From: an uncultured bacterium
GTDB lineage: Bacteria; Bacteroidota; Rhodothermia; Rhodothermales; UBA10348
Direction of reading: 5' to 3'
Length of the DNA stretch: 64,000 bases
Assembly: GCA_943788505.1 (NCBI GenBank)
Contig: CALSQR010000001.1
Location: 310,001-374,000 of the forward strand
Below the pieces are notes generated by a model that did no database searches, had not been told where the DNA came from, and saw only the letters and a list, made by a program, of their open reading frames with translations. The translations under genes were made by a program, and so were the position numbers. This document shows, in pieces, positions 53,460 through 61,647 of the stretch (positions within the stretch are counted from its first letter, which is position 1; every line of letters begins with the position of its first letter).

Positions 53460-54638
53460 TTAAGCATCGAAGAAACGGGCTAATTCCTCGTATTGGTTTC
53501 TAGCGTCTTGGTAACCTACGTCGATCAGTCCAGTGGTGTAAGCTGGTTCGAAAAGTATCATTGATAACCAATCTGGACTTTTCGTGTCTTTACTTCCCAA
53601 CCCACGTCCAATCAGCTTCAGAACTCCACTCAAGTCGTGTTGAAAGTCCCCTGATAGCTTGCCTAGATCCCTAGAAGGCCGAATGACTAGCAAGTCGATA
53701 GGTCGCAAGTCTTGACGGCTTGAGGGCGGTATATGCCTTATCAACTCGTTAATGCGCACCATGCCTGCCGCGTCTTGATCTAATCGATCTAGAAAAACAG
53801 CGTTGAGCAATACACCGAATATCTGAGCTGCAGGAGGATATCCGACTACTACCGGGTCTGCTGATTCAGTTGAATTACTGCCGTATCTCGTAGAGACAGC
53901 TAATATTTTTGTTGCGCCAAGATGGACAGCAGGACTCAACGGCTCAACCTGCCGAATACCTCCGTCTCCGTACCACGCGTCCCCAACCTTGATCGCGGGA
54001 AACAGGAAGGGCAATGACGATGAGGCCATAATATGGTCTACCTTCAAATGGACCTGTTTGCTGATTCGCCTTGGGCGCTCCCATCGCGTTAAGGGATCCC
54101 CCTCGATCCATGTCACGGACCGCCCGGTAGCATACTCTGTTCCAACGAGTGCGCAGGCCTTCAAGGCTCCTTTTTCAATATTGGTAGCAATACCACTCAG
54201 CCTGCCATCTTCCGCGCCCATCACTTTCCTTAGATACCCCTGAAGTGGTGTGGTATCCACAAGTCCCGTCCTGGGCAAAAGCTCCTGATCATGATCAGAT
54301 GAACGCTTCATCATGCTCATCATTACAGAAAAGCTAGATTCAGGCTCATATACATCTTCTGGCGTTAGCTGACTCCAGCAACCGACTAAATGAGCTACAG
54401 CGTCCCTTGTATTGCCTACATGGTTAGCAAGCTGAGCTGCGTTGATTGAGCCGGCGGAGACGCCAGTTATTACTCCCAGCGGATCAAGTGTTATTCGATC
54501 TGAAATGAATTGTAACACGCCAGCCTGATAAGCCGCTCTAGCTCCCCCGCCACTCAGGACCAGCGCAGTACAAGCCGGCAAGCTAGGCGCAGTTCGTTCG
54601 CGGAATATGGATTGAAGTGTCTTTATCATATCTATCAT
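53460..54638 (-). CDS. Patatin-like phospholipase family protein
   Basis: Lipid acyl hydrolase with a Ser-Asp dyad, 392 aa. The oxyanion motif is LSGGGARAAYQAGVL (about residues 28-42), the nucleophile GVSAGSINAAQ, and the Asp WYGDGGIRQ. No signal peptide is seen, so it is probably cytoplasmic or peripheral. The C-terminal 150 residues are the variable part. Related bacterial proteins act on membrane lipids; the substrate here is unknown. Confidence 0.9.
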   Translation of the reverse strand: MIDMIKTLQSIFRERTAPSLPACTALVLSGGGARAAYQAGVLQFISDRITLDPLGVITGVSAGSINAAQLANHVGNTRDAVAHLVGCWSQLTPEDVYEPESSFSVMMSMMKRSSDHDQELLPRTGLVDTTPLQGYLRKVMGAEDGRLSGIATNIEKGALKACALVGTEYATGRSVTWIEGDPLTRWERPRRISKQVHLKVDHIMASSSLPFLFPAIKVGDAWYGDGGIRQVEPLSPAVHLGATKILAVSTRYGSNSTESADPVVVGYPPAAQIFGVLLNAVFLDRLDQDAAGMVRINELIRHIPPSSRQDLRPIDLLVIRPSRDLGKLSGDFQHDLSGVLKLIGRGLGSKDTKSPDWLSMILFEPAYTTGLIDVGYQDARNQYEELARFFDA

Positions 54639-54735
54639 GAATTACATTGAAACGGCCCCCAGCGCAAAAGAGCCGAAGACGTAACTTCCCACCCACCCCA
54701 GTAAAGTGCAAACGGGGCAACTACCCCCATCTAGA

Positions 54736-55641
54736 ATGTCCAACCCTTCGATCTATTTCCTGTTCATTGATGGTATTGGCTTAGCCCCGAAGAACGGTTC
54801 AAATCCATTTTCCGAACTTGAACTACCAGGGTTTACGGCACTCGCTGAATCGCCCTCTTGGACATCTGACCTACTCGTTCAGAGCACTACGCCTTCATTG
54901 CTGATCCGCGGTATTGACGCCAATCTAGGTATTGATGGGTTGCCTCAAAGCGGGACTGGTCAATCGACGATTTTTAGTGGGGTCAACTGCGCACAACTTG
55001 CCGGCCGGCATTACGGGCCCTATCCGCATTCAACATCAAGGGACGTCCTTCTCGAAAAAAATATCTTTCGCAGAGTTGGACCTGGCCGCTCAGTTTTTGC
55101 GAATGCCTATCCAGAACGCTTTTTCCGCTATGCCGAGCGGCGAGACAGATGGCCTACTACTACCCGATGCTGCCTTGATAGCGGGATTAAAATTCGAACC
55201 ATTTCGGATCTCGAGGAAGGGAACGCGCTAGCGGCTGATATTACCGGTGCCGGTCTTGCTGCTGTCTCAAAGGCAAACGTAACAACTATTTCGGAATCAG
55301 CAGCGGCAAAACGAGTTAGGTCCATGTGCTCTTCAAACGCGTTGGTCGTATCAGAATATTTTCATACTGACAAAGCTGGACATGCTCAGGATCCTATTGC
55401 CGCTACCTCGTGCCTTCGGTCCCTGGATCGGTTTATATCCTGCTTATTAGATGAGCTTGATTGGTCCCAGACGACCATGGTTCTTACAAGTGATCACGGC
55501 AATATGGAAGACCTGTCGGTCAAAACGCATACTAGGAATCCCGTTCCTCTTGTTGTGCGCGGTCCGTCTGCCCATTATTTCAGCGAGGTTTCAGACCTTT
55601 CTCAACTAGCTGACGCGGTAGAATTAGCCGTCCGATTGTAA
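54736..55641 (+). CDS. Alkaline phosphatase superfamily metalloenzyme (phosphomutase-like)
   Basis: About 301 aa from the ATG at 54736. Metal-binding blocks of the alkaline phosphatase / iPGM superfamily are LFIDGIGLAPKNGSNPF at the start, SEYFHTDKAGHAQDP in the middle and TSDHGNMEDLSVKTHTRNPVP near the end. The SGTGQSTIFSGVN segment, followed by GRHYGPYPHS, holds the likely Ser/Thr nucleophile. It is shorter than cofactor-independent phosphoglycerate mutase and lacks its second domain, so the reaction (phosphatase, mutase or other) is open. Confidence 0.78.
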   Translation: MSNPSIYFLFIDGIGLAPKNGSNPFSELELPGFTALAESPSWTSDLLVQSTTPSLLIRGIDANLGIDGLPQSGTGQSTIFSGVNCAQLAGRHYGPYPHSTSRDVLLEKNIFRRVGPGRSVFANAYPERFFRYAERRDRWPTTTRCCLDSGIKIRTISDLEEGNALAADITGAGLAAVSKANVTTISESAAAKRVRSMCSSNALVVSEYFHTDKAGHAQDPIAATSCLRSLDRFISCLLDELDWSQTTMVLTSDHGNMEDLSVKTHTRNPVPLVVRGPSAHYFSEVSDLSQLADAVELAVRL

Positions 55642-55718
55642 AACGTCCCCTTCTTAATTCAGTTGGCGTCTCTTGCTAATAGCCTACTAATGGTTTACTG
55701 CGGCCATCTTTCAACGAT

Positions 55719-57971
55719 TTACCGTAGCGCGTCAGCCTCTTCTTCCGATCCAAGAAATCTTCTATCAAGAATCTCAAGGATTAGTCTATCAGCATCCTCA
55801 AGGCTCTCCAGAGCTTCAATAATGGCACGTACATCCACAGAAATCGTCCTGCCGAAAGTGTCTTCAAAGACGTATTCGTTTTGCAATGATTCAAGATTTC
55901 CATCCAATACCAGTCCGACGATGCGTAGCTGAGCATCTAATAAAGGAGAACCTGAATTCCCTCCGGCAATGTCATTCGTTGAGACTAAGTTCAGTGGTAC
56001 TGCCTGATCTATCTGGTCACGAGCCTCAACCCATCGTTGTGGTAGGTCCCACTCCTCCTGACCGTATAGGGAGTCAGCCAACTGATACATACTCCCGAAA
56101 GTGGTGTAGGCAGGCCGTTTCTTACCGTTAACTGCGTATCCAGCAACACGTCCATCCATTAAGCGCAACGAAAAATCGGCATCTGGAGGAGCTGCATTCC
56201 CGTCAATTTCGAAGCGTATCTGCGCAAGGCGCTTCAGCAACTGGTCTTCCCTTTCTCGAAGCTGCTGAAGTTCGGCGTCCACCGTGAAGTAGAGTGATCC
56301 GATCATGTTCACTAAGTCCACCGTCACGTCCTTGGACGCCAGATAATTAACTTCCAGAATATCTCGAAAGCCCGTAGAATCCCCTAATGCGGTATATGTA
56401 ACGATGGAATCAGCTAACGCTTCGGCACTTATCCCTGCAAACATTCGCCTAACGGTTGGATCTTCGGCGCCGAGTGCCGTCTCGAAATCTCTCAGCCGAT
56501 GCGCAATAATCGCCTTTTCCAACTCAGGTGGCCAGTCCTCAATCTTGACACCGTCGTCAAATATGTCCTTCAAGACCTCAGGTGGAGCGCCACGTTGCTT
56601 TGACAACGCGTAAACATACCCGTACATAGCCCTAGCTAGGATATGGGACGATATGGACGGATTCATGAATTGCGTAAACGCTGCGGCGCGTCTAGCTGAA
56701 ATACGTTTGGACTGCTGAATTAAAGTCAGATCACGGAAAATAGACTTGAATTCAGCCATCTCCGTATCTGTGCTGTCCAAAAAGGCCTCGACACTTCTCT
56801 CCCACGCTTGTGTCTTGGAGATAACAGTGCCATCTAACAGAGCGCGATACTGACCTTCAAGGGCTTTTTGCATATTTCGCGCGCTCATTAGATCATTTCG
56901 CACGTCGAACGAATCAGTCTCAGAAATGATACCCCCAAGAAAGAGCTCTAAGACATTGGTACGATCAGCAAGAATCTCAAGTGCTGGCGGTAGCTGTGTA
57001 TCTCGTAGGAATTCTAGTTGACTCACAGTAACCAAGCGTTTCGTTGAGCCCGGATTTCCGATCACAAATACGGCCTCACCCGGATCCGCTCCCGTTAGAT
57101 CCCACGTAAAGAAGTCGCTTGTCTGCAAGGGGGCTCCATCCTCCCAGATCCGGAAAAAGGCGACATCCAGCGTGTGACGGGGATACGTGAAGTTGTCAGT
57201 TTCGCCACCAAACTGTCCAAGCTGCAGCTCAGGCACCCACACTAAACGAACATCGTTGTACGTGCGAAATGTCAGAGCCGAGTAGATCTGACCTGGAACG
57301 CGTTCTACTAGTTCAGCCTCACGTTCCGTTGCCTCGCTACCGAAACGCTCTGTCATTCTACGCTGAATTGAATCCATCCGTTTTTGACGAGCCTCTGAGC
57401 GTGGTCCTTCCCCTTTCACCCCTTTTGCAGCGCCCGTTACTTCCTTGCTCACATCCTCAATAGATATAAGTTGACGCACGGATAGGTCACGGATTTTTCG
57501 CTCTGCCGTCGTGTCGGAAGCATAAAAGCCATTATCCAGGAGCTCTTCATCTGGACCTGAGATCATGGACACCCAGTCTCTAGCGCAGTGGTGATTCGTC
57601 ATCACTAAGCCATTAGGACTGATCAGACTGGCCGAACATCCCTCTCCGAACTTCAAAGCACCACGTCGAGCCTTCGTTAGCCATGCCTCATCTATCGTGA
57701 TACCGTATTCTGACTTGATCCAGTCAATAGGAGGATTTTCAAACGTCCACATTCGACCATCATCAAAACGTCCAACCGTAGCATCTGCATAGGGTGACGC
57801 TTCAGGCGTGGGCATCTCCTGAGATACATCCTCTTGCCGCTTTGGTGGAGCCTCGGGCCGAGCAGACACCCTGACGACCTGCCTTGGAGGTGAACAGGCG
57901 CTGACAGCGAACAAGACCAAAATGATTGGAAATCTCCTAGTCAAAAAGGTTTTTTGTCGAATGTTTGTCAT
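55719..57971 (-). CDS. S46 family dipeptidyl peptidase (DPP7/DPP11 type)
   Basis: Periplasmic serine exopeptidase that removes dipeptides, 750 aa. The N-terminus is a lipoprotein signal (IILVLFAVSACSP). The chymotrypsin-like His is in MTNHHCARDWV and the Ser in GGNSGSPLLDAQ; a helical regulatory domain lies between. The residue 18 after the Ser is Gly (LVLDGN), the state associated with DPP7-like preference for hydrophobic P1, where DPP11 has Arg. S46 peptidases feed peptide-using Bacteroidota. Confidence 0.92.
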   Translation of the reverse strand: MTNIRQKTFLTRRFPIILVLFAVSACSPPRQVVRVSARPEAPPKRQEDVSQEMPTPEASPYADATVGRFDDGRMWTFENPPIDWIKSEYGITIDEAWLTKARRGALKFGEGCSASLISPNGLVMTNHHCARDWVSMISGPDEELLDNGFYASDTTAERKIRDLSVRQLISIEDVSKEVTGAAKGVKGEGPRSEARQKRMDSIQRRMTERFGSEATEREAELVERVPGQIYSALTFRTYNDVRLVWVPELQLGQFGGETDNFTYPRHTLDVAFFRIWEDGAPLQTSDFFTWDLTGADPGEAVFVIGNPGSTKRLVTVSQLEFLRDTQLPPALEILADRTNVLELFLGGIISETDSFDVRNDLMSARNMQKALEGQYRALLDGTVISKTQAWERSVEAFLDSTDTEMAEFKSIFRDLTLIQQSKRISARRAAAFTQFMNPSISSHILARAMYGYVYALSKQRGAPPEVLKDIFDDGVKIEDWPPELEKAIIAHRLRDFETALGAEDPTVRRMFAGISAEALADSIVTYTALGDSTGFRDILEVNYLASKDVTVDLVNMIGSLYFTVDAELQQLREREDQLLKRLAQIRFEIDGNAAPPDADFSLRLMDGRVAGYAVNGKKRPAYTTFGSMYQLADSLYGQEEWDLPQRWVEARDQIDQAVPLNLVSTNDIAGGNSGSPLLDAQLRIVGLVLDGNLESLQNEYVFEDTFGRTISVDVRAIIEALESLEDADRLILEILDRRFLGSEEEADALR

Positions 57972-58015
57972 CTTCCGGAACTCAGTGGCTTCGTTATGAA
58001 TAACAGGCGCCGCTT

Positions 58016-58101
58016 GCGAGAGTGGCGGAATTGGTAGACGCGCTAGATTTAGGATCTAGTGTCCACAGGACGTGGGGGTTCGAGTCCCCCCTCTCGTACC
58101 A
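58016..58101 (+). tRNA. tRNA-Leu (TAG)
   Basis: An 86-nt class II tRNA: acceptor GCGAGAG with CTCTCGT, D arm GCGGAATTGGTAGACGCGC, anticodon arm CTAGATTTAGGATCTAG with anticodon TAG (reads CUA and related Leu codons), a long variable arm (TGTCCACAGGACGT) and T arm GGGGGTTCGAGTCCCCC. CCA is encoded. Confidence 0.95.
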
Positions 58102-58115
58102 TCTCCCGAAAGGGA

Positions 58116-59012
58116 TCAGTTTATCATTGATGTATAATCGGAAAGGTGAGCCGGATCTGCCTTTGATAGATCATCAAAGGCCTGCGAGGCCTCTTGGCTA
58201 CCTTGGAATACCCCTACGATTTCTTTGTATTTCGCCGAATAGAACTGATCCAGGTAGTACGCACGAGTGACGTCTTCCCTCAAAGTGGCTAGATCGCGGA
58301 CGATCGAAAGCATTACTTGTCGGGCATCGTCCGTATTTTCGATAAAGTTGTCCAGGCAACTGTAGTGATAATCGAAATACGCAGTTCTAAGAACAGAGAA
58401 TCTCGGGTCCATGACGTTTGAAATTAATTCTCCTCTACTCTGATCCCCACCAAGCGAACTCCACCCAACGGCACCTGTGTTTTGCGCCGTTAAGGCTATA
58501 GTACGTGCTTTTTCGAAATGTGGTTGACCACCCAGCTCATCAAAAGTATCGTAATCAAATCCCAGCATCATGTAGGCGTAATAATTCAGTACTGATGTGA
58601 TAGGGTCATACTTATCTGGTTGGAAGATTAGCGGCGTACCTTGCGAATATTCAAACTGCCAATCCTCGTCACTGATTGTCAGGACCTGTGTCCTTTGAGC
58701 TGAGCCGTAGATGGGCCTTGTGGAACTGAGCACCAAGCGGGCCCTAAACTGAGTAAGGGTAATTGCTTCGGTGAACGCTATCTGCATGGAGCAATTAATG
58801 CGCTCCTCTTCCTCAAAGCGATCATCAGTCCACCGACGCATGTTAATGTATTCAACTGTGCGCTGTTCTAATTCATCCAAGAAAGTGTAATCAGAACCGG
58901 ACAACTGCCGGTAATCGACTTGTACAGAACAATTTAATTCTTGTGCCTGCGTTGGCAGGACAAGCAGTAGAGCAATTGATACTAGGGCTAGTAGTGACCA
59001 GAGTCTGAGCAT
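58116..59012 (-). CDS. DUF4835 family exported protein (PorD-like)
   Basis: 298 aa with a signal peptide (LLALVSIALLLVLPTQAQE). The sequence fits DUF4835: ELNCSVQVDYRQL at the mature start, RRWTDDRFEEEERINCSMQIAFTEA, LNYYAYMMLGFDYDTF and the C-terminal YFDYHYSCLDNF. In Porphyromonas and flavobacteria a member is named PorD in type IX secretion. No other type IX gene is in the window, so the role here is uncertain. It ends just past the tRNA-Leu 3' end. Confidence 0.83.
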   Translation of the reverse strand: MLRLWSLLALVSIALLLVLPTQAQELNCSVQVDYRQLSGSDYTFLDELEQRTVEYINMRRWTDDRFEEEERINCSMQIAFTEAITLTQFRARLVLSSTRPIYGSAQRTQVLTISDEDWQFEYSQGTPLIFQPDKYDPITSVLNYYAYMMLGFDYDTFDELGGQPHFEKARTIALTAQNTGAVGWSSLGGDQSRGELISNVMDPRFSVLRTAYFDYHYSCLDNFIENTDDARQVMLSIVRDLATLREDVTRAYYLDQFYSAKYKEIVGVFQGSQEASQAFDDLSKADPAHLSDYTSMIN

Positions 59013-59158
59013 AGTGCGTGATTTCCTCGTTGCATTGGTCGGGTGAACACGCCAATCGCGGTTACGGTTTCCTCATTTGCGGGTCGATGGTGCGAACCGA
59101 AGCCATTCCGTGACCAACTGTGTTTCAAGGCTATTCACCAGCATACCTGAGGCTAAAG

Positions 59159-61036
59159 ATGTCCTCGCTGAGGAAAGTGCGATGCACGTTTCTGTCGTAT
59201 GGGCAGGTTAAACGCTTCATGTTTTCGTATCTGGTCATTTGGATATGCATACCCAGTCTCGCCATCGCAAAGAAGCATGCTGATGAACAGGATCAGGCTC
59301 GGTCGGATACCTTGGACTTCTACGTTGACCCGGAAGATGCAAAGACGTGGGTTGAGGCCAACGAATCTGCCTGGCTTGGCCAATTTACTGGAATACTTGT
59401 TTCACGTTGGAAATGGTCGTCTAACGATGGCTCGTCCTCAGCGCCGGGCGGACCTTTTGCGGTGCGCACGCAACTGCGAGTCGCCACTGAAGATGGTGTC
59501 ACCCTCGAATTATCGATGTCCAAAGATGCCTTTGAACCTTGGGGCACGGGAGGCCGAGTACCATGGAAAGGCCCGGAATTGATCCGCGGCTTTCTTAGCG
59601 GAGAGCTCAGGAAATGGCACTTCGTGGGCGGATATTTCAAAAGCACTCAAGGGTATCGCTTGACTAGTGGACCTCGCGCGTACTCCTCGATTTCGCGAAC
59701 AAATCCGTTAGCTATGCCTGCATCTGGGATGAAAATGAAGGGCTACTCTGGGACCGGACATGGACCAGTTCGCTTCGGCGTTGCAGCGGTGCGTGAGATT
59801 GGCCCCATCAGACTTCATGGCTGGTGGAGTCGATCGAAAACCACGGCTAGGCTTGAAGGCTTCGCTCTCTTTGACGGCTCCACAGTGCGACAGCTGGTTG
59901 TCGACGTTTCCAGCACCTCTGCATTCACTAGCGCCAAGAGCCTGCTGAGACGCCGTCAACTCCGGCTACAAGCCACCGGTGCAGCTATTGACATGCGAAC
60001 CAAGCGATATGTTGGCTCTCTTCTAGTCGAGTCGATAACGGCTCGAGCCGGCCCAGATCTAGATCCGGCACCTGCCCTACTTTCACAGCCTTACGTACTG
60101 ACAGGCTGGTTTAACCAATTTCGATTTCGAAGCGTACACTTTTCTACAGAATCGGCGTTTCTGGGAAAAAGACTAACTGCTTGGCGTTCAGCTATTCGAA
60201 CAACTCAACCGCGTAAAATGCCAAGTGCTTTAATAGATGTTTACCACAGGAGCTCTTCGCAAACTAGTCCATTTTCATTGCGACCTGCCTTCAAGACGAC
60301 GGCTGATAAAGAGACGTCCGTAATCAGTGCCCTATCATGGCGCCCCTGGCGGAGTGCTAGTGCTAAACATTTCGAGAACCCTTGGCCTCTATGTAATTCG
60401 ACTGACGAAGGTGCCTACCAGTCCAAAACGAGAAATGGAGGACTGCCTAAACTCACTGCAGGTATCCAGTGGCGTGCGCATACGTTTCAGGATGGGGAGG
60501 AATCAAGAAATGACATCAGAGCTTTTGTATCGGCCATCTGGGCGCCTGCTTCATCGAACTGGATTCGTGCAACCATAAAGAGAGCTGTGAGATCTGATCG
60601 TGAGATGAGCCAGCTGTATCAGACGTTTCAGAACCGCCTTTTTATGCTCAACGTGCGACATAAGATCACGCCAACCTGGGATGCAGATCTACACCTACAA
60701 ATAGGCGCTGAGTCGGAACGTAGAATCTCAGGACGTTCTTTACGAAAAGGTCTAGTTATCTTGGGTTTGCGACGATCCCGACAGGTCTGGAGCAGTCGTT
60801 TATGGCACGCTCATGCAGTGGGACACAATGAAACGACCGTCTTCTATGCTAGCATACCAACCGTGAAAGGTGGTTTTCCATTACTGGCGATGGCTGCGCC
60901 TGCCTCACGATCTGTCATGAAAATTGCTTTGACGCACGAAAGGTGGATTTTCGAAGCCTTGGTTCAGCGTATCTGGCCTACCTTTCAGCGTGAGACAGAA
61001 CACCGCCTATCTTGGCAAGTTACGCGAATTTGGTAG
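59159..61036 (+). CDS. Unknown outer-membrane beta-barrel type protein
   Basis: About 625 aa from the ATG at 59159, giving a basic leader and hydrophobic stretch (FMFSYLVIWICIPSLAIA). The body has many alternating aromatic/basic short strands (for example GPIRLHGWWSRSKTT, LSGELRKWHFVGGYF) and ends in LSWQVTRIW with a terminal aromatic residue, the signature of an outer-membrane barrel. Some Bacteroidota barrels of this size carry an N-terminal helix-hairpin-helix; none is clear here. No specific function can be given. The GTG at 59120 in the track would add 13 residues and is unlikely. Confidence 0.75.
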   Translation: MSSLRKVRCTFLSYGQVKRFMFSYLVIWICIPSLAIAKKHADEQDQARSDTLDFYVDPEDAKTWVEANESAWLGQFTGILVSRWKWSSNDGSSSAPGGPFAVRTQLRVATEDGVTLELSMSKDAFEPWGTGGRVPWKGPELIRGFLSGELRKWHFVGGYFKSTQGYRLTSGPRAYSSISRTNPLAMPASGMKMKGYSGTGHGPVRFGVAAVREIGPIRLHGWWSRSKTTARLEGFALFDGSTVRQLVVDVSSTSAFTSAKSLLRRRQLRLQATGAAIDMRTKRYVGSLLVESITARAGPDLDPAPALLSQPYVLTGWFNQFRFRSVHFSTESAFLGKRLTAWRSAIRTTQPRKMPSALIDVYHRSSSQTSPFSLRPAFKTTADKETSVISALSWRPWRSASAKHFENPWPLCNSTDEGAYQSKTRNGGLPKLTAGIQWRAHTFQDGEESRNDIRAFVSAIWAPASSNWIRATIKRAVRSDREMSQLYQTFQNRLFMLNVRHKITPTWDADLHLQIGAESERRISGRSLRKGLVILGLRRSRQVWSSRLWHAHAVGHNETTVFYASIPTVKGGFPLLAMAAPASRSVMKIALTHERWIFEALVQRIWPTFQRETEHRLSWQVTRIW

Positions 61037-61160
61037 GATGAGATCTGTTTACCTCAAGCGCATGCTCGCCTAACAAAGTTGCTGTTCCGGTGCGACAAAC
61101 AATCCCTGGATTGCTAGCTGCGTTGCGTTGAAAGCAGTGACCGTATCAAGAAAGGGTTTA

Positions 61161-61185
61161 GTGATCGATTCACAGAATCAATCAC
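61161..61185. repeat. Hairpin over the blaI stop codon
   Basis: GTGATcGATTC ACA GAATCaATCAC forms an 11-bp stem with one mismatch. It covers the stop codon of the BlaI-type gene at its convergence with the barrel gene. It has no T run on either strand, so it is at best a weak bidirectional terminator. Confidence 0.4.
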
Positions 61186-61580
61186 TCGCCAGATTTTCGG
61201 CGATCACGAATCATAACTTCCAAGCGAGAAAGCTCGTCCTGGTCTAGGCTAGGCTCAGAAGCGTCTAACAGCGCCGTTATGGCGTCCGATACCGATCCGT
61301 GGAAAAACGTCGAAAGTGTATGCTTTATAGCGTGTTTACTCGCTTCTTTTCTAGGTACACTTGGAGAATAGATAAATCTCGGACCAGATTTCTCGTGCGT
61401 GACCTGCCCCTTCTGCTCGAGAATCCGTAGCAAAGCCCGTACAGCAGAGTATCCTGGACCATCAGACAGGCGATCCATCACGTCTGCTACGGTGGATGCA
61501 CCCCGCAAATACAGGATATCCATAATCTGCCGTTCTCGACGACTTAGATTCCTACTAGGTGAAGGTGTTGAAGGCGACAT
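61182..61580 (-). CDS. BlaI/MecI/CopY family transcriptional repressor
   Basis: 132 aa. An N-terminal winged helix (SRRERQIMDILYLRGASTVADVMDRLSDG ... YSAVRALLRILEQKGQVTHEKSGPRFIYSP, residues 14-80) is followed by a helical dimerisation tail. In most Bacteroidota the family lies before an M56/BlaR1 sensor protease gene, which inactivates it. Here the downstream DNA holds no such gene, only the end of a convergent barrel gene, so it is an orphan unless its partner lies elsewhere. Confidence 0.88.
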   Translation of the reverse strand: MSPSTPSPSRNLSRRERQIMDILYLRGASTVADVMDRLSDGPGYSAVRALLRILEQKGQVTHEKSGPRFIYSPSVPRKEASKHAIKHTLSTFFHGSVSDAITALLDASEPSLDQDELSRLEVMIRDRRKSGE

Positions 61581-61647
61581 AAAAAGGCTTGTGCTAACTA
61601 TTTAACAGAGATACACCCACATTACCTGAAGACATACAGTTTACCCA

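Noticed and set aside
58022-58270. 82-aa ORF over tRNA-Leu
   Set aside because: Its first half is the tRNA-Leu gene translated; this is a common false ORF.
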